Source: Sulfurimonas sp.
GTDB taxonomy: Bacteria > Campylobacterota > Campylobacteria > Campylobacterales > Sulfurimonadaceae
NCBI GenBank assembly: GCA_022712845.1
Contig: JAFLJV010000191.1
Coordinates: 1-9,911, forward strand
DNA: 9,911 nt
Direction of reading: 5' to 3'
Translations under genes and position numbers: made by a program
Part shown: positions 1 to 6,101 of the stretch, piece after piece
Layout: each line of letters opens with the position of its first letter
Numbering within the stretch: the first letter of the stretch is position 1
Notes under the pieces: model-generated
Database searches by the model: none
What the model was told of the DNA's origin: nothing
Seen by the model: only the letters and a program-made list of their open reading frames with translations

Positions 1-339
1 CTAATTTATTCTATAATATCATTTATTAAATCTCTATAAGTACCTCACTTGTGGTAATCTAAAGATTTTTAAATTCCCATTTTTATATATTTTTTAGTAG
101 TTGATAGGAATTTATATAACACATTAGTATAATTATATCAAAAAATAATATTAGTAATAAATTTTTACAAAATGAAAGTGTGTTTTTATTGAGTCAAATT
201 TAAATATAAAGCTTCTATAAAATCTAAAAACAAGACAGTTAATAATAAATATAAAATAAACTTATTATTTAATTATACATTTATAATTTAAGAATACTTT
301 GAGTTTTTTTTGATAATATCTCGCAAAAAGGTAATTAAA
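1..339. other. AT-rich noncoding region upstream of the carbonic anhydrase gene
   Basis: No convincing coding frame or RNA gene is visible on either strand; all frames are broken by frequent stops. The stretch contains an 8-bp inverted repeat (TAAATTCC at 70-77 and GGAATTTA at 107-114) around a T-rich loop, which may be a weak terminator of an upstream gene or chance in AT-rich DNA. The 3' part holds a possible promoter for the gene at 340. Confidence 0.6.
282..287 (+). promoter_or_regulatory. Candidate -10 box for the carbonic anhydrase gene
   Basis: A perfect TATAAT lies 52 bases before the ATG at 340. No clear TTGACA-like -35 box is found about 17 bases upstream, which is common in Campylobacterota sigma-70 promoters but makes the call weak, because the whole region is AT-rich and similar hexamers occur by chance. 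Confidence 0.35.
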
Positions 340-1155
340 ATGAAATTAACTAAAGGTAGTCTTCTTATAGCATTAGTAGCTGGTTTATTATCAGTAAATA
401 GTTTTGCAAGTAGTAGTAATGATGCTAGTGAAGGTACATGTCAAGGATTTGGTCCACAGACTCCAAGAGACATAGACAGTGTTTCTGGAAATAATAATAG
501 TATTTTTTCTATTGCACCAAGTCATACTGATATGAATTTATGTAATATTCACTTTCATGAGAATGCAGAGCATAAAGCGAAAGATTTTTCAATAATTGCT
601 GGAGATGGTAGTAGTGGATATCAATGTAATATAAGTAAAACTTTAAGTACTTCAGAATTAAAACCAACTAAAGAAAAAATTTGTAAAAGTAAAAAAGGTG
701 ATTTAGTTCCAGGTGATACTATTGAAGTTCACTGGGTGTTTTCTTCATGCGATGTTACTCCAGGAAAAGGTTTAGGTTCATGTGTTTCTAAAACTTGTGC
801 AAATCCAAATCTTCGTGTTGAAACGCAAGTATTTACACTTGTAAATGACTCTTCTGCACTTAACTGGAATGATTTAGTATACGATGGAAATAAAGTTGAT
901 AATTTACATCAACCTAAAGCAATCCCTTCAAATACTGGTAAACCAGTTGAGTTTACAGGTTCAACAACAGGACCTAGCTATTCAGAATCAAAATGTTCAC
1001 CATACCAAGTTTCTTGGAGTGTTCGCCCTAAATGTGCTAAGTTAGATATCAATACTATAGGTGATTGGTGTGCTAATGGAAATGTATTTAAAGAAGACCA
1101 TGCTCATGGTGTAAGAGAACTTGTTACTCATCCAGATTTATTATCTGATATATAG
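340..1155 (+). CDS. Exported delta-class carbonic anhydrase
   Basis: Predicted 271-residue zinc enzyme of the delta carbonic anhydrase family (CA_like, typified by diatom TWCA1), interconverting CO2 and bicarbonate. Residues 1-24 form a signal peptide (Lys-rich start, hydrophobic core SLLIALVAGLLSV, cleavage probably after NSFA), so it acts in the periplasm or outside the cell. Family hallmarks seen are CNIHFHENAEHK at about 68-79, a His-rich candidate metal site, then IEVHWVFSSC at 128-137 and SWSVRPKC at 225-232. Ten cysteines follow the signal peptide, consistent with disulfides in an exported protein. The ATG at 340 is chosen because AAAAAGG at 325-331 is well spaced from it; an in-frame TTG at 310 would put extra charged residues before the signal peptide. 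It stands alone, with a promoter candidate upstream and a palindrome downstream. Fixing or scavenging inorganic carbon would suit an autotroph, but that is inference. Confidence 0.85.
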   Translation: MKLTKGSLLIALVAGLLSVNSFASSSNDASEGTCQGFGPQTPRDIDSVSGNNNSIFSIAPSHTDMNLCNIHFHENAEHKAKDFSIIAGDGSSGYQCNISKTLSTSELKPTKEKICKSKKGDLVPGDTIEVHWVFSSCDVTPGKGLGSCVSKTCANPNLRVETQVFTLVNDSSALNWNDLVYDGNKVDNLHQPKAIPSNTGKPVEFTGSTTGPSYSESKCSPYQVSWSVRPKCAKLDINTIGDWCANGNVFKEDHAHGVRELVTHPDLLSDI

Positions 1156-1165
1156 TAACTACTCA

Positions 1166-1189
1166 ATAGAGTGATTTAAATCACTCTAT
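1166..1189. terminator. 24-bp perfect palindrome, probable transcription terminator
   Basis: ATAGAGTGATTT is followed directly by its exact reverse complement, 10 bases after the stop codon of the carbonic anhydrase gene. It can form a long hairpin in RNA. There is no strong U-run after it (ATTGAATTTAG follows), so it may be a weak or bidirectional terminator or an mRNA 3'-end stabiliser; a protein-binding site is also possible. Confidence 0.5.
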
Positions 1190-1263
1190 ATTGAATTTAG
1201 GATTTAAAGTAAAATAATGGTGTCTAAATAATCATTTTTTCTTATAATTTAAAAGATAGTCAT

Positions 1264-1288
1264 TGATGTGTCAACCCTATATCATACA
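1264..1288. repeat. Probable terminal inverted repeat of a decayed IS3-family element
   Basis: The segment starts TGATGTGTC, contains CCCTATATC and ends ACA. It lies just outside the stop codon of the transposase relic at 1303-1377, where the end of such an element is expected. Its TG...TGT...CCCTAT...ACA pattern parallels the end of the intact neighbour at 1380. The exact outer boundary (1264, 1267 or 1269) cannot be fixed because the partner end is absent. Confidence 0.4.
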
Positions 1289-1302
1289 AAGAATAGAATA
1301 TT

Positions 1303-1377
1303 TTAAGCAGCTATTTCATTTAGTAACATCATCTCTTCAAACTCAACTGGAGAATAATTATTATTAGAGCTATGAAA
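1303..1377 (-). pseudogene. C-terminal relic of an IS3-family transposase (orfB)
   Basis: Read on the minus strand, 25 codons end in TAA (complement of 1303-1305) and spell FHSSNNNYSPVEFEEMMLLN followed by EIAA. The SPVEFE block is the standard C-terminal signature of IS3-family OrfB proteins, equivalent to SPNEFE in the neighbouring element. Everything N-terminal to it is gone: the reading frame is cut by the insertion of the IS at 1380, and the missing part is not found beyond that IS either, where the exporter operon begins at once. The old element was therefore already truncated before the newer one landed. This is a different, diverged element on the opposite strand. Confidence 0.75.
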
Positions 1378-1379
1378 TG
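1377..1379. repeat. Left target-site duplication (ATG) of the IS3-family element
   Basis: ATG immediately precedes the left inverted repeat and recurs immediately after the right one (2668-2670). A 3-bp duplication is normal for IS3-family insertion. Three bases alone are weak, but position and element ends agree. Confidence 0.6.
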
Positions 1380-1412
1380 TGGAATGTTCCCTATAATTGA
1401 GACATAAATTTA
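1380..1412. repeat. Left terminal inverted repeat (IRL)
   Basis: Matches the reverse complement of 2635-2667 at 25 of 33 positions, with shared blocks TGGAATGT, CCCTAT, GAGACA and ATTTA. The outer TG and the flanking ATG duplication define 1380 as the element's first base. Confidence 0.85.
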
Positions 1413-1468
1413 ATCAGTTAATTAGCTAAAATAACAACAAGATTGTTATGAATAATTAAGGGTTAAAA

Positions 1469-1750
1469 ATGCCACCAAGATATATAGATGAGTTCAAGAT
1501 AGAAGCAGTAAAACAAGTTACAGATAATGGGTATAGTATTCCAGATACAGCAGAACGATTGGGAGTGCACAAAGATTCTCTTCGAAGTTGGATAAGAAGA
1601 TTTGAATCTCCAGAAGCTAAAGAGAAATATAAAATAGAAGATTCAAAGAACGCAGAGATAAAACGATTACAAAAAGAACTCAAACGTACTATAGAAGAAA
1701 GAGATATATTAAAAAAGGCCGCAGCGTACTTTGCAAGCCACCCAAACTAA
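1469..1750 (+). CDS. IS3-family transposase OrfA
   Basis: This 93-residue protein is the DNA-binding subunit of an IS3-type transposase, recognising the element ends. Residues about 8-45 form an HTH_Tnp_1-type helix-turn-helix (EFKIEAVKQV, then SIPDTAERLGVHKDSLRSWI), with the usual Trp41. Residues about 60-85 (NAEIKRLQKELKRTIEERDI) form a leucine-zipper-like coiled coil for multimerisation. The ending ERDILKKAAAYFA is a family hallmark and overlaps the frameshift site. AAGGG at 1458-1462, six bases before the ATG, supports the start. The frame is intact at normal length, and alone such a protein usually acts as a repressor or inhibitor of transposition. The -1 frame continues into the broken orfB. 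Confidence 0.9.
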   Translation: MPPRYIDEFKIEAVKQVTDNGYSIPDTAERLGVHKDSLRSWIRRFESPEAKEKYKIEDSKNAEIKRLQKELKRTIEERDILKKAAAYFASHPN

Positions 1751-1757
1751 AGTACGC
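1711..1757 (+). promoter_or_regulatory. Programmed -1 ribosomal frameshift signal of the IS
   Basis: The heptamer AAAAAAG at 1711-1717 is phased A AAA AAG relative to OrfA, the classical IS3 slippery site. After a 6-base spacer comes a perfect 9-bp stem: GCGTACTTT (1724-1732) pairs with AAAGTACGC (1749-1757) around a 16-base loop. A second AGTACGC at 1769-1775 could compete for the same 5' arm. Slippage moves ribosomes from orfA into the orfB frame to make the OrfAB fusion, here stopped after 39 further codons by TAA at 1834. Confidence 0.8.
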
Positions 1758-2637
1758 GCTTATAAAAGAGTACGCACAGCACTATACAGTTCGTAGGCTG
1801 TGTAGTGTTATAAAAGTACATCATAGTGGGTACTAAAAATGGCTACATAAGCCTATTTCAAATAGAGACTTAGAAAATCAACAATTATTACTTCGTATTA
1901 AAGAAGCTTACAAAGAGTCCAATGGAATCTATAGTCATAGAAATATACATAAAGATCTCAAAGAACTTGGTATCCATGTAAATAAAAAATGAGTAGCAAG
2001 ACTTATGAGTATTGCAAAGCTCTATGGTGTAGGGACTTACAAACGGAAACCTTATTCTAAGGCTGGAGCAGCACATAAAGCATATCCAAATCACTTACAT
2101 CAATGTTTTTTATCAGAAGTTCCAAATGATACTTGGGTTAGTGATATAACTTATATCAGAACACATGAAGGATGGATATTTTTAGCTACTGTCATAGATT
2201 TATTTAGTAGAAAAATTATAGGTTGGGCAACTGGACACCGTCAAACAACACTATTAATTATAAAAGCTTTAACAATGGCTACCCAACGACTAAATAAAGG
2301 TACTAAAGTAATTTTACATTCAGATCAAGGAAGTCAATATAGTTCATATGATTACAAGAAATTTGCTAAAGGGCATAACATTATTCTCAGTATGAGTAGA
2401 CGAGGTAACTGTTATGATAACGCAGTAGCTGAGAGCTTTTTTAAAACCATAAAAAAAGAGCTTGTTCGTAAACAAATATTTCTAACTAGAGACATAGCAT
2501 CATCTAAAATATTTGAATATATAGAAATGTTCTACAACTCAAAAAGAAGACATAGTTATTTAGGTCATATTTCTCCAAATGAGTTTGAAAAAAGATATAA
2601 TGAAAAAGTTAAAAACAATGTGTTGTTAACTGACTAA
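1717..2637 (+). pseudogene. IS3-family transposase OrfB, broken by two in-frame stops
   Basis: This is the catalytic half of the transposase, read in the -1 frame after the slippery site. The frame is collinear with the family throughout, with no indel, but has TAA at 1834-1836 (context SGY*KWLHKP, where Tyr is usual, a likely TAT to TAA change) and TGA at 1990-1992 (NKK*VARLM, where Arg is usual, a likely CGA to TGA change). Both fall in the HTH_21-like N-terminal part. The integrase core after them is complete: Asp in WVSDITYI, Asp in HSDQGSQY, Glu in NAVAESFFKTIKKEL, and the C-terminal RRHSYLGHISPNEFE. An internal ATG at 2005 could in principle restart a 210-residue core lacking the N-terminal domain. 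No full OrfAB can be made, so the copy is judged inactive. Confidence 0.85.
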
Positions 2638-2667
2638 ATAAGTGTCTCTTAAATAGGGGACATTCCA
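2635..2667. repeat. Right terminal inverted repeat (IRR)
   Basis: Imperfect reverse complement of 1380-1412 (25 of 33). It begins with the TAA stop codon of orfB, so the transposase frame ends inside the repeat. It terminates in CA at 2667, directly before the second ATG duplication. Confidence 0.85.
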
Positions 2668-2670
2668 ATG
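2668..2670. repeat. Right target-site duplication (ATG) of the IS3-family element
   Basis: Copy of the ATG at 1377-1379, immediately outside the right inverted repeat. Only six bases (AGTATA) separate it from the complement of the stop codon of the membrane fusion gene. Confidence 0.6.
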
Positions 2671-2676
2671 AGTATA

Positions 2677-3990
2677 TTATCTAACACTCATCCCTTCATC
2701 AAGATACTTAATCAATGGGTATAAAAAGAAATCAATTACACGACGTTTTCCAACTTTCATCTCAGCTGTAACACTCATACCAGAGCGTAGGTAGACATCT
2801 TCTCCATTTACACTTAAAAAGTGCTCTTGAGGTTCTATGTAGACTTCATAAACTGGACCTAGCTTTTCATCTTCTATGGAATCATTTGCTTTATGAGTTA
2901 CAATTCCAGGAATCATTCCATATTTTTGAAAATTAAAAGTGTCAATTTTTATAGCCACCTCCATCCCCTTTTTTATGAAACCACTATCTTGGTTGAGTAG
3001 AGTTGCTTTTATGATAAGAGGAGCATTTTTAGGTATAACAGTTATAAGCTTTTCAGCGGGTGTAACAACACCACCAACAGTATGAATATGCAATTTTCCT
3101 ACATATCCATCAACTGGAGATTTTAAGTGTTGTTTAGCCTGTTTGAATTTTATAGACTTTATCTCCACTTGAAGCATAGTTGCTTCTTTACGCTTTAGAG
3201 TTAACTCTTCTAAGAGTTTATTTTTATATTCCTGTGTTACAAATAATATTTGCTCAGTTAATTCAGTGAGTTTTGAGTTTAGTTTATTTACTTCATGTTT
3301 TTTTACTAGTGCTTGTTCTTCGTATTGTATTACCTCTTTATTCGCTTTTTCATACTCATCTTGGGTTATGATATCTATAACCTTAAGAAGACGCTGAACC
3401 CTTTTTTTAGCTGCTTCATGTAAGTTGTTAACACGTTCAATATTTTCAGTAATTGATTTCTTTTGAGAATCAACTTGATTTATCTGTTGAGTAACTAGTT
3501 GAAGTTGTTGATGATAACCTGAGCGTTTAGTATCATATATAAGTGTTTGAGTAAAAAGAAGTTGTTCATCATTAGTAATCTTTTTAGGGTAAAATTCTTT
3601 GTTTTGTATTAGAGCTATTAAGCGAGCTACCTCTACATCTAGTAGTTCTAAATTTTTAAGTTTTGAGTCAAGATTTGTATCTGTTACAGATGGGTCTATT
3701 GCCATTAGTACTTGACCTTTAGTAACATACTCACCCTCAACTACGTTTATAGAGCTTATAACTCCTGTTTCAATCGGCTGAAGAACTTTTATCTCTCCAG
3801 ATGGTATAACTTTACCTCTTGCTGTTACTACGATATCTATCTTTGCTAAAAATAACCAAAGAGCAGCTATAACCATAAATGCAAGAATTGCCCAAAGTAA
3901 AGCTCTACCTAGTGGGGAGGTTGGTTTTTCCTCTATCTCAACAAGAAGAGGTCTAAACTCATGTTTATCTTTTGTGCTAAACATATCCAT
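2677..3990 (-). CDS. HlyD-type membrane fusion protein of a type I secretion system
   Basis: This 437-residue inner-membrane-anchored periplasmic adaptor links the ABC exporter to the outer membrane channel. A short cytoplasmic N-terminus precedes one membrane helix (about 28-49). The first lipoyl/barrel half follows (about 55-100, with VTARGKVIPSGEIKVLQP and GVISSINVVEGEYVTKGQVL), then a long Glu/Lys/Gln-rich coiled-coil hairpin (about 105-285). The return lipoyl half is LKSPVDGYVG at 289-298, and the C-terminal beta-barrel ends in LRSGMSVTAEMKVGKRRVIDFF and YPLIKYLDEGM, the usual HlyD ending. Length is normal. AAAGGAG (complement of 3997-4003) overlaps the stop of the exporter gene and is six bases from the ATG, supporting this start and translational coupling. 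It is the last gene of the operon; the IS lies 9 bp past its stop, and no terminator is visible between them. Confidence 0.93.
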   Translation of the reverse strand: MDMFSTKDKHEFRPLLVEIEEKPTSPLGRALLWAILAFMVIAALWLFLAKIDIVVTARGKVIPSGEIKVLQPIETGVISSINVVEGEYVTKGQVLMAIDPSVTDTNLDSKLKNLELLDVEVARLIALIQNKEFYPKKITNDEQLLFTQTLIYDTKRSGYHQQLQLVTQQINQVDSQKKSITENIERVNNLHEAAKKRVQRLLKVIDIITQDEYEKANKEVIQYEEQALVKKHEVNKLNSKLTELTEQILFVTQEYKNKLLEELTLKRKEATMLQVEIKSIKFKQAKQHLKSPVDGYVGKLHIHTVGGVVTPAEKLITVIPKNAPLIIKATLLNQDSGFIKKGMEVAIKIDTFNFQKYGMIPGIVTHKANDSIEDEKLGPVYEVYIEPQEHFLSVNGEDVYLRSGMSVTAEMKVGKRRVIDFFLYPLIKYLDEGMSVR

Positions 3991-4001
3991 TTTTATCTCC
4001 T

Positions 4002-6101
4002 TTAATCTTGTTGTGTATAGAGCATATGGTAATAACCTTTTAGTTCCATAAGCTCTTTATGTGAACCTTGTTCAACAACTAAACCTCTATCCATTACTAA
4101 AATTACATCACAATCTTTTACTGTACTAAGACGATGGGCTACCATAAACATAGTACGACCTTTTTTTATTGTTTTTAGATTGTCTTGGATGATTTTTTCA
4201 GATTCATAATCAAGCGCTGATGTTGCTTCATCAAAGATTAGTATCCTTGGATTTGTAATAAGTGCTCTAGCAATTGCAATGCGTTGGCGTTGTCCACCTG
4301 AGAGAGCTGAACCACGCTCTCCAACTTGAGTATCATACCCTTCTGGTAATTCAGATATAAACTCATCAGCTCCAGCCATTCTTGATGCTATTAAGATGTT
4401 TTCCATTGGTGCATCTGGACGAGATAATGCAATATTTTCTTTGATACTTCCACTAAAGAGATAGTTGTCTTGTAAAACTACTCCTATGTTATTTCTAAGC
4501 CATTTTGGGTTCATATGGCGAATATCAACACCATCTATATGAATAGCCCCTCCTGTAGGAAGATATAGACGCTGTAAAAGTTTTGCTATGGTACTTTTAC
4601 CACTCCCACTTCTTCCAACTAAACCAACACTATATCCAGCTGGAAACTCTGCTGAGATTCCTTTTAGAACTAGTGGAGCATCTGGTGCATATGCAAATTC
4701 AACTTTTTCAAGTTTTACACTACCGTCTATTCTTGGAAGGGTTATAGCTTTATCGTTTGTTTGTTCAGTTGGAGTATTTAAAATATCACCTAGTCTATCA
4801 ACAGATAAAAGTGTTTGTTGAAACTCATTCCATAAGTTTACTAAACGAAGAACTGGTCCAGAGAATTGATTTGCAAACATTTGAAAAGCGATAAGTTGTC
4901 CAACACTAAGTTTACCCTCAAGAACTAGTGTTACACCTATATAAAGCATAGATATAGTCATGAGTTTCTGAAGCATACCTGAGACACCACCTAAGATATT
5001 AGAAAGATTAGTTAAATGAAAACTAGAATTTACGTACTTTGCAAGATAATCTTCCCATGTTTTTTGCATAGAACCCTCAAGTGCAAGTGATTTTACTGTT
5101 TGAACACCTGTAACAGATTCCACAAGATAGGAGTTTGATTGTGCTCCCATTTGAAATTTCTCTTCAAGACGACGACGAAGTTCAGGAGTTACAAATAGAT
5201 AAAGAAGAGCAATTACTGTTACAAAAGATAATACGACCATAGTTAGTTTTACACTATATAAAAGCATCACTGCTACAAATACACCAGAGAAAAGAACATC
5301 TATTATAAGGGTGACTGATTTGTTAGCTATAAATTCACGAATCTGATCAAGTTCACGAACACGAGCTATGATATTACCAACTTTTCGTTTCTCAAAGTAC
5401 ATAAGTGGAAGTGCTAGTAAGTGGTGAAATAGTTTCGCTCCAAGTTTAGCGTCTATTTTTGATGTTGTATGAGCAAAAAGATAGTTTCGTATAAGATTTA
5501 GTATAAGTTCAAAAACAGCTACAAATACAAATGCAATAGCTAAAACATCAAGAGTTGTCATAGAACGATGAACTAAAACTTTATCTAGAATAACTTGAGT
5601 GAAAAGTGGAGTTACAAGACCAAAAAGTTGAATAACAAAAGAGGCTATTAAAACCTCACCCATAACTTTTTTATACTTCATGATTTGAGTAAAAAACCAA
5701 CCAAATCCAAACTTTACTTGTTCAGAGAGCATTTTATGTTTAAGAACTATAACTTTACCACTACAGAGCTCATTGTACATCTCATAAGTTAAAGTGTATG
5801 GCTCCTTTGAACTTGTGTCATAAACAAGTAGTTCCTCTTTCTCTTCATTTACTTGTACTATACTCATAAATGTTCCATTTTTTTTTAAAACCAAAAGAGG
5901 AAGAGGGTACGCCGAGATGAGTTTTTGTATAGTTGTTTTTTTAATAGATGCCCGAAAACCTTGGTGTTTAGCTATACGACATAACTCTTCGATACTAGGT
6001 TCATCATCACTTAATGCGTACTCCTTTATGATACTTCTGCTATCAATATTTATGCGGTTTAGTTTACCAGCAACTTCAAGTGCGACTAGTGCTGAGTGCA
6101 T
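4002..6101 (-). CDS. HlyB-type type I secretion permease/ATPase with inactive C39-like domain
   Basis: This 699-residue inner-membrane ABC exporter powers secretion of an unfolded substrate through the HlyD/TolC conduit. Residues 1-about 130 resemble a C39 peptidase but lack the catalytic Cys near the N-terminus (LNRINIDSRS there) and the catalytic His (GTFMSIVQV where HFVV-like sequence is expected). It is thus a C39-like docking domain, typical of exporters for RTX cargo with uncleaved C-terminal signals. The membrane domain spans about 145-420. The nucleotide-binding domain spans about 460-699: Walker A GRSGSGKST 496-504, Q-loop Gln544, signature LSGGQ 600-604, Walker B ILIFDE 620-625, D-loop SALD, and switch His656. 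All ATPase residues are present. The ATG overlaps the end of the channel gene by 16 bases; AAAGG nine bases upstream (6111-6115) lies inside that gene, implying coupled translation. Confidence 0.95.
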   Translation of the reverse strand: MHSALVALEVAGKLNRINIDSRSIIKEYALSDDEPSIEELCRIAKHQGFRASIKKTTIQKLISAYPLPLLVLKKNGTFMSIVQVNEEKEELLVYDTSSKEPYTLTYEMYNELCSGKVIVLKHKMLSEQVKFGFGWFFTQIMKYKKVMGEVLIASFVIQLFGLVTPLFTQVILDKVLVHRSMTTLDVLAIAFVFVAVFELILNLIRNYLFAHTTSKIDAKLGAKLFHHLLALPLMYFEKRKVGNIIARVRELDQIREFIANKSVTLIIDVLFSGVFVAVMLLYSVKLTMVVLSFVTVIALLYLFVTPELRRRLEEKFQMGAQSNSYLVESVTGVQTVKSLALEGSMQKTWEDYLAKYVNSSFHLTNLSNILGGVSGMLQKLMTISMLYIGVTLVLEGKLSVGQLIAFQMFANQFSGPVLRLVNLWNEFQQTLLSVDRLGDILNTPTEQTNDKAITLPRIDGSVKLEKVEFAYAPDAPLVLKGISAEFPAGYSVGLVGRSGSGKSTIAKLLQRLYLPTGGAIHIDGVDIRHMNPKWLRNNIGVVLQDNYLFSGSIKENIALSRPDAPMENILIASRMAGADEFISELPEGYDTQVGERGSALSGGQRQRIAIARALITNPRILIFDEATSALDYESEKIIQDNLKTIKKGRTMFMVAHRLSTVKDCDVILVMDRGLVVEQGSHKELMELKGYYHMLYTQQD

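Larger units (their letters stand above)
1380..2667 (+). mobile_element. IS3-family insertion sequence, 1288 bp, near complete
   Basis: The element starts with TGGAATGT and ends with ACATTCCA (TG...CA termini), has 33-bp ends matching at 25 positions, and is flanked by ATG on both sides. Length, two overlapping frames with a -1 slippery site, an HTH-type OrfA and a DDE-type OrfB all fit IS3. The terminal sequence (TGGA...CCCTAT...AGACA) resembles the IS2/IS3 subgroups, but the subgroup is not certain. Two nonsense codons in the first part of orfB make it probably non-autonomous, although its ends could still be mobilised in trans by a related active copy. It sits at the edge of an older IS3 relic and 9 bp beyond the stop of the exporter operon. 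Confidence 0.9.

Noticed and set aside
1..120. Possible rho-independent terminator from the inverted repeat at 70-77 and 107-114
   Set aside because: The 8-bp AT-rich stem has a 29-base loop and no neighbouring gene end is visible, so chance is as likely.
310..339. TTG start 30 bases upstream of the carbonic anhydrase ATG
   Set aside because: It adds ten residues with extra charges before the signal peptide and has no ribosome site; AAAAAGG at 325-331 fits the ATG at 340 instead.
1456..1683. Minus-strand open frame opposite orfA
   Set aside because: It mirrors the transposase frame, has no family features and crosses the IS coding region antisense.
1834..1992. Stop-codon reassignment explaining the stops in orfB
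   Set aside because: The two stops differ (TAA and TGA), and every other gene here uses TAA, TGA or TAG as ordinary stops, so decay of the IS is simpler.
1888..2094. Minus-strand open frame opposite orfB
   Set aside because: Low-complexity hydrophobic shadow of the broken transposase; no ribosome site or homology pattern.
1385..2662. Element boundaries at the inner TGT...ACA
   Set aside because: The inverted-repeat match extends five bases outward on each side to TGGAA/TTCCA, and only the outer boundary gives a direct duplication (ATG).
4588..4821. Plus-strand open frame inside the exporter gene
   Set aside because: Antisense shadow of the nucleotide-binding domain region, whose minus-strand reading is unambiguous.
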